Positions 23,576 to 32,597 are shown, counted from the stretch's first letter. The stretch: 35,635 bases of DNA from Alphaproteobacteria bacterium (GCA_022599575.1 JAHZMA010000021.1:1-35635), one strand, 5' to 3'. Numbers and translations: made by a program. Notes: a model not told the origin generated them from the letters alone.

Positions 23576-26362
23576 TTATTCTTCTGATCTTATTCCGCCA
23601 AAGCCAGCAGCATATCTTTTGGTGTTATCACTATTTTTAACCTTAAACACGCCACCAACTTCTTCGGCATTCGGACCGTAAAATTTCATCACAGCCTCAC
23701 CACTACCAATCTCCGCAGAAATATCACCCTTAAACCATTTATATAAAGGATCATATGTTAAAGTGCTGCTGTTAATATTCAGGTCAGTTTGTTCAGTTTT
23801 ATTGTCATTGTGGCCAAAATTAGATATAGCTTCCTGTAAACCAACCTTTATCTGTGCGATTCTTGTGCCACTGGTAGAAAAATCTGCCGTTAAATTATCA
23901 AAATCAACATTAACATTAACAGTAGCACGCGTTACATAGTTCTTAGTACCATTACTTTCATCACGGTAATAGCCATAGGCTCTACCTGTAAAGCTTACAG
24001 TGCCTGTATCAGTAGCTGGAATGTCATTGGTGAATGAACCAGTGGAAAACCCGCCCTTATCATAGCTATCAGAGGTAATACCAAATGTTTGATGGTGATA
24101 ATTAAAGGGATTATTATTATCAGGATTATGAATGATAGCAATCCATTTTGCAGCACTGAGATTATTATTCTGATTGTTATTTATAAACCGCAAAGAACCT
24201 GCAGTAGTATCATTATTAGCAAGAACACTGCCACTACCATCATTCAGATAACGGATGCCACTGATTATTTGATGACCGTAAATATTCTTATCATATTTTT
24301 GAGTGTTAGGAGTGCTGCCATCGGCATTTATTGTTGCAATTCTAACCTCGTCTATCCTTTTAACATCGCCATTAGTATCATATCTTATTTCAAAAGTCCG
24401 CGTTGGTGAATCATCATTAAAAATGTTATAGCTTAAACCATTAAATTTATGGCCATTAGCAGCATCTGCCCAAGTTGTAAATGTTTCTGTATTAGCAAAA
24501 ATATGGAATTCTTTTTCTAGCGCACCAAATGCGCCATAATAATAGCCTTCAGCATCTGCCGTTGCATCAGTTAGAGCAAATGTGCCACCAAACTCTTGTG
24601 CCTTATCACCATAAAATCTTGCATCAAGCGTGCCTGTTAATGCGCCCGCATTTGCAGTTATAGCACTACTGATAACATTCACTGAGGTCGTATCATCATC
24701 ATTATTACTATCGCTGGCAAAACCTAAACCCGATGCAGTAATATCAAGGTCAACACCATCGGGTAAGCTACATCCATCACCCACGCAAATTGTATTGTTA
24801 GTGCTGAATTCGACTGTGCGCGCGCTGAAATCAACATTGGCTGTTAAGCTGAATGTGGTGTTATATTGCGTAATCACATTATTTGCTAAAGCACCATAAA
24901 CACCTTTACCATTACCTGTAAAATTAGCTGTGTCAGCAAGCGCAGTTAATTCAGCATTAGTTGTTGCAATGCCCGTTATCATCATGCCATCATTATTGGT
25001 GAGTGTGCCTACTGTTTTACTATCATCAAGGTCGGTTGCGGTTTGCGTAGAACTCCAGTTGATATAAGCCATATAGCTAGCATTAATTGCATTATTATTA
25101 CCGTCAACAAAGCCGAAAAATGTTCTATCGGGAGTGATAGAAACGCCACCAAAACTGGCCGTTAAATTCTCTATTGTGCCATCATGAGTAATAGTGGGTG
25201 CGTTACCCGCATCTGTAATGCGTGATAGGGTATTTGTACTCGCAATCTGCAAATTATCTTCATCAGTAATATCCCAAGCACCTGTTGAACCTTCTGCCCG
25301 CGTGTAAATAGTGGTATTATTGAAACCCACAGCCAAACCCAGCATTTCTGGGTTTGTATTTGTTAAAGGCGCAATTGTAAGTGTTTTGCTGGCTGTAAAT
25401 GGGGTAGGGGGAGGGGTAATAACACCACGCTTGCCACCAAATGCACCATAATAATAGCTGGTTGCATCAGCTTCACTATTAATCAGGGCGAATGTGCCAC
25501 CAAATTCTTGTGCTTCATCACCATAAAATCTTGCATCAAGCGTGCCTGCTAATGCGCCCGCATTTGCAGTTACAGCGCTACTGATAACATTACCATCAGC
25601 AAAACTTAACGATAAATTAGTAAAATTAAGCGTTGATGCATCAAAACTGCCACAATCCGCGCAACTGGTATTAGTGGTAAGCTTTATTGTATCATCAGTA
25701 AAATCAACATTGGCTGTTACGCTGAATGTAGTGTTATATTCTGTAAGAACATGATTCGCTAAAGCACCATAAACACCTTTACCATTGCCTATAAAATCAA
25801 CTTTACCACCAGCAACCGCAGTTAATTCATCATTAGTTGCTTGGATACCCGTTATCATCATGCCACTGATGTTGGTAAGTGTGCCTGTTGTTGTAGTATT
25901 ATCAAGGTCGGTTGCGGTTTGCGTAGAACTCCAGCTTACATAAGCCATGTAGTTGGCATCAGCATCAAAGCCGAAAAATGTTCTATCGGGAGTGATAGAA
26001 ACGCCACCAAAACTAGCCGTTAAATTCGCTATTGTACCATCAGCATCAGTAATAGTAGGTGCGTTGCCCGCATCTGTAATGCGTGATAGGGTGTTTGTAC
26101 TCGCAATCTGCAAATTATCTTCATCAGTAATATCCCAAGCACCTGTTGAACCTTCTGCCCGCGTGTAAATAGTGGTATTATTGAAACCCACAGCCAAACC
26201 CGGCATTTCTGGGTTTGTATTTGTTAAAGGCGCAATTGTAAGTGTTTTGCTTGCTACAAAGGGGGCAGACGGGCTGTTACTGGCAGTGCTACCACTACTA
26301 CATGCGGTGAGTGCAATAGAAAACATAAATAATGGAATGATTGAAAAGATTAATTGGCGCAT
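23576..26362 (-). CDS. Lipoprotein with three TbpB-like repeats, two nearly identical
   Basis: A 928-residue protein with a lipoprotein signal (lipobox LTAC, C21, then SSGSTASNS), preceded by TAGGAG at eight bases. Repeat 1 (about 34-312) and repeat 2 (about 321-612) are near copies offset by 861 bases, joined by a proline linker (ITPPPTP). Repeat 3 (about 616-928) is divergent. Repeats 1 and 2 show the same signature as the giant lipoprotein at 6088-13242: FFGF...YMAY, GMMITGI, F-GNGKGVYGAL, TANVDF, a Cys pair, LDARFYG, EFGGTFAL and YYYGAFG. Repeat 3 keeps FTGRAYGYY, VNVDF, KFYG, EVGGVF and AAGFGG, but has no Cys pair. It is probably a surface or periplasm-facing lipoprotein of the TbpB-like, Slam-dependent kind (inference from motif memory). 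Ligand unknown. Confidence 0.75.
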   Translation of the reverse strand: MRQLIFSIIPLFMFSIALTACSSGSTASNSPSAPFVASKTLTIAPLTNTNPEMPGLAVGFNNTTIYTRAEGSTGAWDITDEDNLQIASTNTLSRITDAGNAPTITDADGTIANLTASFGGVSITPDRTFFGFDADANYMAYVSWSSTQTATDLDNTTTTGTLTNISGMMITGIQATNDELTAVAGGKVDFIGNGKGVYGALANHVLTEYNTTFSVTANVDFTDDTIKLTTNTSCADCGSFDASTLNFTNLSLSFADGNVISSAVTANAGALAGTLDARFYGDEAQEFGGTFALINSEADATSYYYGAFGGKRGVITPPPTPFTASKTLTIAPLTNTNPEMLGLAVGFNNTTIYTRAEGSTGAWDITDEDNLQIASTNTLSRITDAGNAPTITHDGTIENLTASFGGVSITPDRTFFGFVDGNNNAINASYMAYINWSSTQTATDLDDSKTVGTLTNNDGMMITGIATTNAELTALADTANFTGNGKGVYGALANNVITQYNTTFSLTANVDFSARTVEFSTNNTICVGDGCSLPDGVDLDITASGLGFASDSNNDDDTTSVNVISSAITANAGALTGTLDARFYGDKAQEFGGTFALTDATADAEGYYYGAFGALEKEFHIFANTETFTTWADAANGHKFNGLSYNIFNDDSPTRTFEIRYDTNGDVKRIDEVRIATINADGSTPNTQKYDKNIYGHQIISGIRYLNDGSGSVLANNDTTAGSLRFINNNQNNNLSAAKWIAIIHNPDNNNPFNYHHQTFGITSDSYDKGGFSTGSFTNDIPATDTGTVSFTGRAYGYYRDESNGTKNYVTRATVNVNVDFDNLTADFSTSGTRIAQIKVGLQEAISNFGHNDNKTEQTDLNINSSTLTYDPLYKWFKGDISAEIGSGEAVMKFYGPNAEEVGGVFKVKNSDNTKRYAAGFGGIRSEE

Positions 26363-26400
26363 GACACTTGCTCCTACAAGTTATAGATATAATGTACTAT

Positions 26401-26429
26401 AATATAGCTTTTTTTGAGATATGTTGCAA
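26401..26429 (-). promoter_or_regulatory. sigma70-type promoter of the three-repeat lipoprotein gene
   Basis: Read on the minus strand, TTGCAA (26429-26424) is followed after 17 bases by TATATT (26406-26401). This gives a leader of about 30 bases before the TAGGAG site and the ATG at 26362. The same -35 hexamer and spacing occur at the atpB promoter. Confidence 0.6.
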
Positions 26430-26601
26430 TAAACAATTAAGCCTATGATTTTTACTGCCGTCCCTCTTGCTCTGTTAATAGTTAGCAAGGGTATTCCTTG
26501 TTGTTCTATCAAATATTAAATGATGTGGTGGTCAAGCCTTGCCGATGGTGCTATATGGAAGGTATCACGGAATGGACGTGACGTTTATTTCTGCTGGGCG
26601 T

Positions 26602-28602
26602 TTATTTCTTCTCGCCGTCGTCTTTGTCTTTATCAAATTCGGTTAGGCTGGCATCTATATCATCTTCCAGAATGGTTGGTTGCTGAATGGCGTGTGCCTC
26701 AACATCATTGATATCAGTAACGCTATTAATATCGTGGCGTAATTTTTGTTCTGCATGTAATTGTTCATCAATCACACTATCATGCGAACCATTCTGATGG
26801 TTGCCCATACGATTCATTTCTTCCATTTTTCTGCTTTCAGATTCTTTTTCTTCTTGAATCAGCTTTTCAATTTCAATCACACCATCATGGAATTTGGTAA
26901 TTTCTTCTGATAAATCGTTAGAGAGTTCGTTGAGTTTTTCAGTATCAAGCAATAATATTTTCGCCATATCACCTGTGCCAGTTGCCGCATTGGAAACACT
27001 GGTAAGGCCTTCAAGCACATTTAAGGTGCCTTTGGCTGTTTCTTCGGCATTGTTAGAAATTTCCTGCACAGCCTGATTTTGGGTGTCAATGGCACTGGCG
27101 ATATCGCTAGAAAGCGCGTTGATATTACTAACCACAGCGGTAACTTCGGCAATGGAAGTAACAGCATCGTTGGTTTCAGTTTGGATATTATGAATCTGTG
27201 ATGAAATCTCTTCAGTTGCTTTAGCGGTTTGATTGGCAAGATTTTTCACCTCACCCGCAACCACTGCAAAGCCTTTGCCTGCTTCACCTGCACGTGCCGC
27301 CTCAATCGTGGCATTGAGTGCCAGCAAATTGGTTTGATTGGCAATATCATTAATCAAATCAACCACCTCACCAATGCGTTGGGCAGCATCAGCAAGTCCT
27401 TTAATTTTTACATTGGCCTCATCGGCTTGCGTGCTTGCAGAACGGGCAATATCGCGTGATTTTGTCACTTGTTCAAGCACAGTGCTAATGGTTTCTGAAA
27501 GCTCTTGTCCTGATTTTGATACCGATTGAATGTTACGGTTCATCTCGTCAGTTGAGCCTGAAATGGCGATAATTTGCGACGATGTTTCACTAGAATTACT
27601 GGTTAAATTAACCGCAACATCATAGATAATCTTAATGTAATTATCAATTTCATGTGATGTTTTATTAATCCTATTATCAAAATCAGTTAGCAAACTTTCT
27701 AAACGAATGCTACGCGTTGATTGTGCTTTTGCTTCTTGTGCTTCTAATGTTAAGATGCGTTCATGCTCTTCAACATAGTTGGTTAATTGTTCTAAAGCGC
27801 GCGCCAGCACACCCATCTCGTCTTTTCTGTTGCTATAGGGGATATTTCGCACCACTTCACCATCTAGCATTTTCAGCGCGTGTCTTGATATGATGACCAG
27901 CGGACGCCCAATGGTGCGGTCAATACCAAAGCCCATAAACAGGCTGAGTATCACAAGCAAGGCAATCACACCAGAAAAACCAAATCCAATGGTTTCGCCA
28001 CGTTGCATAATACCTTCTACATTAACGGCAACTTCTAAAACACCACGCGGGTCATCTAAACTCCAGCCAGTAATGGGCGTATCAGGATGATTATTGTGGC
28101 AATCCACGCATAGCGGGCTTGATAGCCTATCAGCATACCCCACATACACGATGCGCTCATTATTGTCGTTTTTGGAAAATTCGGTATAGATGGCATCGGG
28201 GTTGCCAGAAAGCATATCCCATGCTTTTTGTTGCCGCTCATCTAATATGCGCCCTGCACGATTCGGCCATGGGTAAGGGCTGTACAGATTGGCTTCAGTG
28301 CCAGTTTCGGTGATAATTTCACTTAAATCATGCAAAAAAGTTGCAGGGGCAGGCACGGTGCCATAACTATCGCGATGTTCGGTATCAGTTGATAAACCCG
28401 CATCTAAAGCTTCGGTTAAAATATGGTCAGCGTAGAAATTGCGAATGGCGCGTATTTGGTCAAGATTTTTAACGCCCACTTCGGTTGCAGTGGAAATTGA
28501 ATATTTTTCTAATACGTTGGAAAAAGTGCTGACGATAACAATAAATGCCACTAGCAGAGGCACACAAAAAATGTATTTCCAGTGACTAATATTAATATTC
28601 AT
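26602..28602 (-). CDS. Chemoreceptor with c-type heme motif in its periplasmic domain
   Basis: A 666-residue methyl-accepting chemotaxis protein. A membrane helix (about 10-28) leads to a periplasmic domain of some 175 residues. This contains LCVDCHNNHPDTP with CXXCH at 165-169, followed by GWSLDDPRGVLEV. That is the pattern of the DUF3365/Tll0287-like sensor domain, which binds heme c covalently (family knowledge). A second helix (about 206-226), HAMP domain (about 227-280) and signalling domain follow. The tip is [20 protein letters not shown] (about 420-440). The last ~90 residues form an acidic, charged extension beyond the usual receptor end. It probably senses redox state, oxygen or a small gas ligand and steers the flagellum encoded nearby (inference). 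Cytochrome c maturation would be needed. Confidence 0.9.
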   Translation of the reverse strand: MNINISHWKYIFCVPLLVAFIVIVSTFSNVLEKYSISTATEVGVKNLDQIRAIRNFYADHILTEALDAGLSTDTEHRDSYGTVPAPATFLHDLSEIITETGTEANLYSPYPWPNRAGRILDERQQKAWDMLSGNPDAIYTEFSKNDNNERIVYVGYADRLSSPLCVDCHNNHPDTPITGWSLDDPRGVLEVAVNVEGIMQRGETIGFGFSGVIALLVILSLFMGFGIDRTIGRPLVIISRHALKMLDGEVVRNIPYSNRKDEMGVLARALEQLTNYVEEHERILTLEAQEAKAQSTRSIRLESLLTDFDNRINKTSHEIDNYIKIIYDVAVNLTSNSSETSSQIIAISGSTDEMNRNIQSVSKSGQELSETISTVLEQVTKSRDIARSASTQADEANVKIKGLADAAQRIGEVVDLINDIANQTNLLALNATIEAARAGEAGKGFAVVAGEVKNLANQTAKATEEISSQIHNIQTETNDAVTSIAEVTAVVSNINALSSDIASAIDTQNQAVQEISNNAEETAKGTLNVLEGLTSVSNAATGTGDMAKILLLDTEKLNELSNDLSEEITKFHDGVIEIEKLIQEEKESESRKMEEMNRMGNHQNGSHDSVIDEQLHAEQKLRHDINSVTDINDVEAHAIQQPTILEDDIDASLTEFDKDKDDGEKK

Positions 28603-28731
28603 AAAATCTCAACCCATTCAAGTGACCAGCCATTGCTGATTCTATAATATTCCATCGTAAGAATAGCAAGATTTATGCTAAACTAGAATATAAACAGGAA
28701 TCATTATACTATGATGTGATGATAATAGCAA

Positions 28732-28752
28732 ATATTATTGTTATAATAATAT
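28732..28752. repeat. AT-only hairpin between fliE and the heme chemoreceptor gene
   Basis: ATATTATT (28732-28739) is complementary to AATAATAT (28745-28752) with a 5-base loop. It lies in the 235-base gap between two minus-strand genes. No other structure or gene is evident in this gap. Confidence 0.4.
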
Positions 28753-28837
28753 AGCAGAGATGATGCAAAATGGTTGTTATAGCATTGCTGTGATTAGCAC
28801 CACCTCTGCTTGAATAAGGTTATATTGTAAAAAACAA

Positions 28838-29182
28838 TCAAATAGGTGTGCGTAAAATCTCACGATAGGCTTCTACCACACGGTCACGCACAGCGGTAAC
28901 GGTGCGTAGCGTGCTTTCAGCATTCAGAACTGCTGGCACTAATTCGGTGAGGCTAGCCTCGCCAACCAATGCTTTGCGGCTTAATTCTTCGGCTGTTCGT
29001 TGCGATTCAGTGGCTTCATTGATGGTATTGCTGAGCACAGTCTTGAAGCTACTTGTATTATCATTTTGTGTGCCAAAGCTTTGGCCAACAGCTTGTTCTA
29101 GCAATGGGTTATTGCTAACCGAATTTAGCTGACTGGTGAGGGCATTTTGCAATAATGCGTTTTGCGGTGATAGTTCCATCAT
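28838..29182 (-). CDS. fliE: Flagellar hook-basal body complex protein FliE
   Basis: A 114-residue protein ending in AESTLRTVTAVRDRVVEAYREILRTPI, the conserved FliE C-terminus. FliE joins the MS ring to the proximal rod. Two ATGs stand in tandem; the second (29179) is better spaced, seven bases from GGAG. Last gene of flgB-flgC-fliE; fliQ does not follow. Its leader, AAAGGAGAGATAT, matches that of flgC. Confidence 0.93.
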   Translation of the reverse strand: MMELSPQNALLQNALTSQLNSVSNNPLLEQAVGQSFGTQNDNTSSFKTVLSNTINEATESQRTAEELSRKALVGEASLTELVPAVLNAESTLRTVTAVRDRVVEAYREILRTPI

Positions 29183-29271
29183 ATCTCTCCTTTATAATGA
29201 TGAATTATTTTTTAACGTATATTATATTATGAATCAAGAAGTTATTTTAAAAAACTGATTCCAATTCTAAA

Positions 29272-29682
29272 TTATTGTAACATATTGATGGTTTGTTGTT
29301 GTAATTGCCGTGTTAAACGGAATGAATTAAGCTGTGCCTGATAAGAACGGCTCGCCTGTTGCATATCGGCAATTTCAATCAAGCCCGTTACATTCGAATA
29401 TTTCACATAGCCTTTGCCATCAGCACCAGGATGATTGGGCTCGAAGCGCAATGTAAAATCTTTAGGGTCTTCGCTGATATGGCTTACCCGCACTTTATTG
29501 GCTTGGGCGGCACGGTCAAAATAATTTTCAAAATGCACCAATTGTCGGCGGTAAGGGTCTTGATTGGGTGAGGTTGCCGCGGTATCTTTATTGGCAAGAT
29601 TTTGCGATATTACTTTTAAGCGTTCGGATTGCGCCCGCATGCCTGCGCCTAAAATATCTAATGTTGAGTAAAGTGGGTCCAT
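29272..29682 (-). CDS. flgC: Flagellar basal-body rod protein FlgC
   Basis: A 136-residue proximal rod protein. The N-terminal rod signature is MDPLYSTLDILGAGMRAQSE followed by RLKVISQNLANKDTAAT. The C-terminus, ASRSYQAQLNSFRLTRQLQQ, forms the matching coiled coil. FlgC is exported by the flagellar type III apparatus and assembles into the rod with FlgB, FlgF and FlgG. AAAGGAGAG precedes the ATG. It sits 31 bases after flgB and 89 bases before fliE. Confidence 0.96.
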   Translation of the reverse strand: MDPLYSTLDILGAGMRAQSERLKVISQNLANKDTAATSPNQDPYRRQLVHFENYFDRAAQANKVRVSHISEDPKDFTLRFEPNHPGADGKGYVKYSNVTGLIEIADMQQASRSYQAQLNSFRLTRQLQQQTINMLQ

Positions 29683-29713
29683 AATATCTCTCCTTTATGG
29701 TTATACCTATAAT

Positions 29714-30115
29714 CTAGCGTCCGCTGACTGCAATGCCGATAAAGCTATGCAATTTGCTATATATTCGTGTTGCCATTGTGTAATCAGCGGCGTTTTGGTT
29801 AAGTTTCATCAGCGTTTCTTCGCTGTTAACGGTGTTTCCTGAAATTGTTGCTTCGTAAAAATCATCATCTTTAAGCGGGAAGAATGATGATGCGCTATAT
29901 TGTGCTTGAATATGTTGTCCGCTGCTGCGTGCTAAATCAAGGCGTGGGCTAATGCCACTTTTTAAGACACGGTTAAAGCGTTCTTGGTCTAAATCGCGCG
30001 CTTTATAATCGGGGGTATCCACATTAGCAAGGTTTTCGGTCAACACTTGCTGGCGCACCGTTAGGTAATTCATGCGGTTGGCGGTGCCAGATAATATAGC
30101 GATATCGTCAAACAT
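29714..30115 (-). CDS. flgB: Flagellar basal-body rod protein FlgB
   Basis: A 133-residue proximal rod protein. It contains RQQVLTENLANVDTPDYKARDLD, the FlgB version of the rod ANxDT motif, and a C-terminal MKLNQNAADYTMATRIYSKL helix. It is first in the flgB-flgC-fliE unit. The unit is divergent from the FlhB-like/fliO/fliP genes across a 207-base gap, which presumably holds promoters for both sides. I could not identify a clear sigma54 or sigma28 box there. Confidence 0.96.
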   Translation of the reverse strand: MFDDIAILSGTANRMNYLTVRQQVLTENLANVDTPDYKARDLDQERFNRVLKSGISPRLDLARSSGQHIQAQYSASSFFPLKDDDFYEATISGNTVNSEETLMKLNQNAADYTMATRIYSKLHSFIGIAVSGR

Positions 30116-30322
30116 GTTTTATCTCTCTTGTCATATCTCTGTTTGTCTTTAATTCATTTGCGCCAGACTTATTTGCTAATTGCAACATTTCCTGTTATCA
30201 TGCATAGAATAAAAACGGTTCATCTCAACAAATATTAAAGCAATTACCATGCCAAAAGTATCGGAAGCGGAACTAGTTTATGAATAAATTGCTAAAATAG
30301 GGTTTTTTCGGTTGATAAAATA

Positions 30323-30649
30323 ATGCGGGATATGAAAAAAACGATAGATGCTGCCAATGGCGTTGATAGTAGCATCTTAAAAAAAGCGGTGGCATTGGAA
30401 TATAAGCCAAAAACCAGCCATGATGTGCCGATTGTGAAAGCCAAAGGGCAGGGCTATGTGGCGCAACGGATTATCACTTTGGCATTACAAAAAGATATAC
30501 CCGTGATTAAAAATGCAGATATGGCGGAAATGCTATCGGCATTAGAAGTGGGCGAAGAAATTCCGCCCGAAGCTTTTGTAGCGGTGGCACAAATTATCCG
30601 TTATATATATGATAGTAGCGGACAGGAATTGCCGTTTTTTGAGACATAA
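30323..30649 (+). CDS. FlhB C-terminal-domain-like export switch protein
   Basis: A 108-residue soluble protein matching only the cytoplasmic C-domain of FlhB/YscU: AVALEYKPKTSHDVPIVKAK, then VAQRIITLALQKDIPVIKNADMAEML and IPPEAFVAVAQIIRYIY. The autocleavage motif NPTH is absent, being replaced by YKPKTSHD, and there is no membrane region. Such stand-alone FlhB-like proteins occur beside flagellar genes in several bacteria and are thought to substitute for or modulate the FlhB C-domain in export switching. A second in-frame ATG at 30332 is an alternative start. It ends one base before fliO. Confidence 0.83.
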   Translation: MRDMKKTIDAANGVDSSILKKAVALEYKPKTSHDVPIVKAKGQGYVAQRIITLALQKDIPVIKNADMAEMLSALEVGEEIPPEAFVAVAQIIRYIYDSSGQELPFFET

Positions 30650-30650
30650 T

Positions 30651-31085
30651 ATGGATTATTTACGTTTTATATTGGCATTGATAATTGTGCTTGGGCTGAT
30701 TTTAGTTCTGGGCGCGTTATTTCGCAAATTACTGATGTCGGGGTCGTTATTTAATGGCGCGTTTTTAATGAAAAAGCGAACAGGTGAGGTGCGTCAACAG
30801 ATAGAAATTAAAGAAAGCCGCATTTTAGATGCCAAAAGAAGGTTGATGGTTCTTAATTATAAAGACCATGATTATTTGCTGATGCTCACCAATAATGGCG
30901 ATATGCTGTTGGATAAAATCGCCCAAAATAATGGTGACGACACTGATATTGATGATAACATTATTGGTGGCGATAAAACTGCCAGTAGAGATGCCAGTCT
31001 TATTAATCAAACCAAAGGCAAAAAAAGTTTGGGCAAAAGATTGGGTAAAAAACGCTCATTCGCCCAAACCTTAAAAAATTCATAA
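30651..31085 (+). CDS. fliO: Flagellar biosynthesis protein FliO-like
   Basis: The ATG at 30651 follows the FlhB-like stop directly (taatatg) and gives 144 residues. One membrane helix (about 5-25) is followed by a basic segment. A compact domain with KRRLMVLNYKDHDYLLMLTNNGDMLLDKI corresponds to the FliO core, which helps FliP assemble into the export gate. The C-terminal third is low-complexity, acidic then lysine-rich. FliO diverges strongly between species, so the call rests on helix-plus-core pattern and on position before fliP. Confidence 0.78.
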   Translation: MDYLRFILALIIVLGLILVLGALFRKLLMSGSLFNGAFLMKKRTGEVRQQIEIKESRILDAKRRLMVLNYKDHDYLLMLTNNGDMLLDKIAQNNGDDTDIDDNIIGGDKTASRDASLINQTKGKKSLGKRLGKKRSFAQTLKNS

Positions 31086-31183
31086 AATATGTGCATAATT
31101 CACAAAAAACGTGACTTTATCATCAAAGTAAAGTAGATTACGGGTAGGATTATTGGCAGTTATAAAAGCATGATATGCTTATA

Positions 31184-31209
31184 GATAAAATATACTGATA
31201 AAATATGCT
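31184..31209 (+). repeat. 13-base tandem repeat in the fliO-fliP gap
   Basis: gataaaatatact and gataaaatatgct lie head to tail with one mismatch. Just upstream is a small AAGCAT/ATGCTT hairpin (31166-31180). The 230-base gap has no other feature and may carry the fliP promoter or an operator. Confidence 0.4.
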
Positions 31210-31315
31210 GGCAAGAAAATCACGTTAAGGCAGGAAAACAAAAAGTAGGTGGCGGAAAAACAAATGGCGACGATAGGTCGCTGATTGTTAATGATTAAAT
31301 TCTGGCGGCCTTTCG

Positions 31316-32113
31316 ATGTTGATAACGCATTATAATAATACTAAAAAATCAGATGTTGCAATGTGGCACTCTCGCCTGTTATGGAGATTGTTGCCATTAT
31401 TGCTAACGGCATCGTTGCTGATAGTGTTGATGATTTTGCCTGCCCACGCGCAATCGGTAAATATTGATTTAGGGCAGGGTGGCACATTATCGGCACGGGT
31501 AATCCAGCTGATTATTCTTATCACCATTATTTCATTAGCGCCTTCATTGTTGATGATGGTAACATCATTCACGCGGATTGTGGTGGTGATGTCGTTGCTT
31601 CGCACGGCATTAGGCACGCAAGGGGCGCCGCCCAATAATGTGTTGGTATCGCTGGCATTATTCATGACTCTGTTCATCATGCAACCCGTATTTGAGCAAA
31701 TTTATAATGATGGCTTGCAGCCTTTGCTTGCTGAAGAAATCACTGAACAAGAGGCTTTCATAAGGTCTGTTGCGCCCGTTCGAGTGTTCATGATGGATTT
31801 GGTGCGCCCCGATGATTTGAATCTGTTTCTTGAATTAGCGGCTGTTGAAACGGTGGACACCCCTGAAGATGTGCCATTACGCGCTTTAATCCCTGCTTTC
31901 ATGATTTCGGAGCTAAAACGCGCATTCGAGATTGGCTTCTTGCTATTCGTGCCTTTTGTACTGATTGATATGCTGATTGCCTCAATCTTAATGTCGATGG
32001 GCATGATGATGTTGCCGCCAGTGATTATTTCGCTGCCATTTAAGCTGATTTTCTTTGTGCTGGTTGATGGTTGGGCGTTAGTGGTTGGCTCGCTCGTCAA
32101 AAGCTTTGGTTAA
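31316..32113 (+). CDS. fliP: Flagellar export gate protein FliP
   Basis: The frame gives 265 residues from the ATG at 31316. An ATG at 31361 would give 250 residues, start just before the signal peptide (MWHSRLLWRLLPLLL, cleavage near AHA-QS) and match the family length better; neither start has a strong Shine-Dalgarno. Diagnostic segments are MVTSFTRIVVVMSLLRTALG, APPNNVLVSLALFMTLF and LRALIPAFMISELKRAFEIG. FliP forms the core of the FliPQR export gate for rod, hook and filament proteins. fliQ, fliR and flhA are not in the window. tsaE begins 13 bases after its stop. Confidence 0.97.
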   Translation: MLITHYNNTKKSDVAMWHSRLLWRLLPLLLTASLLIVLMILPAHAQSVNIDLGQGGTLSARVIQLIILITIISLAPSLLMMVTSFTRIVVVMSLLRTALGTQGAPPNNVLVSLALFMTLFIMQPVFEQIYNDGLQPLLAEEITEQEAFIRSVAPVRVFMMDLVRPDDLNLFLELAAVETVDTPEDVPLRALIPAFMISELKRAFEIGFLLFVPFVLIDMLIASILMSMGMMMLPPVIISLPFKLIFFVLVDGWALVVGSLVKSFG

Positions 32114-32126
32114 AAGTTTTGGCTAG

Positions 32127-32597
32127 ATGGCGGTAACAGAATTATCATTGCCAGAAACTGCGCTTGCCAATTTAGCAAAATCACTGATTGATAACATAGA
32201 ACAGGGCGATGTTATTTTATTGCAAGGTGAATTGGGTGTGGGTAAAACCGCATTAGCGCGCCAAATCATCAGGCAATTATGCAATGTCAGCATTGTGCCT
32301 AGCCCTAGTTTTTCGCTTGTACAATATTATATAACTATAAAAGATAAAATAAATCTGCTTCATGTTGATTTCTATCGGCTATCTGATAGTCAAGAAAGTG
32401 ACGCATTAGATATTTTTGCTGATAACCAAGCAATCATCTTGATTGAATGGCCAGAACGGGGCATGATACCATCACAAATGAGCGCGCAAGATAGAATTTG
32501 GCAGATCGCCATTAAAGATAATGCTGATGCGATGATGCGCGATTATATCATAACAACACCTGAACGGGTGAGGGATTTAGAGTTTGATAGAACATAA
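32127..32597 (+). CDS. tsaE: tRNA threonylcarbamoyladenosine biosynthesis ATPase TsaE
   Basis: A 156-residue P-loop protein with Walker A GELGVGKT (34-41), SPSFSLVQYY, HVDFYRL (D81) and LIEWPERG (E107, W108), all TsaE landmarks. TsaE powers or resets the TsaD-TsaB complex that makes t6A at position 37 of ANN-decoding tRNAs, and is normally essential. It overlaps the addB start by 14 bases. In many alphaproteobacteria a phosphotransferase and a nucleotidyltransferase gene separate tsaE from addB; here they are absent. Confidence 0.95.
   Translation: MAVTELSLPETALANLAKSLIDNIEQGDVILLQGELGVGKTALARQIIRQLCNVSIVPSPSFSLVQYYITIKDKINLLHVDFYRLSDSQESDALDIFADNQAIILIEWPERGMIPSQMSAQDRIWQIAIKDNADAMMRDYIITTPERVRDLEFDRT

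Noticed and set aside
30116-30322. sigma54 or sigma28 flagellar promoter between flgB and the FlhB-like gene
   Set aside because: No GG-N10-GC pair or sigma28-like motif with correct spacing was convincing on either strand.
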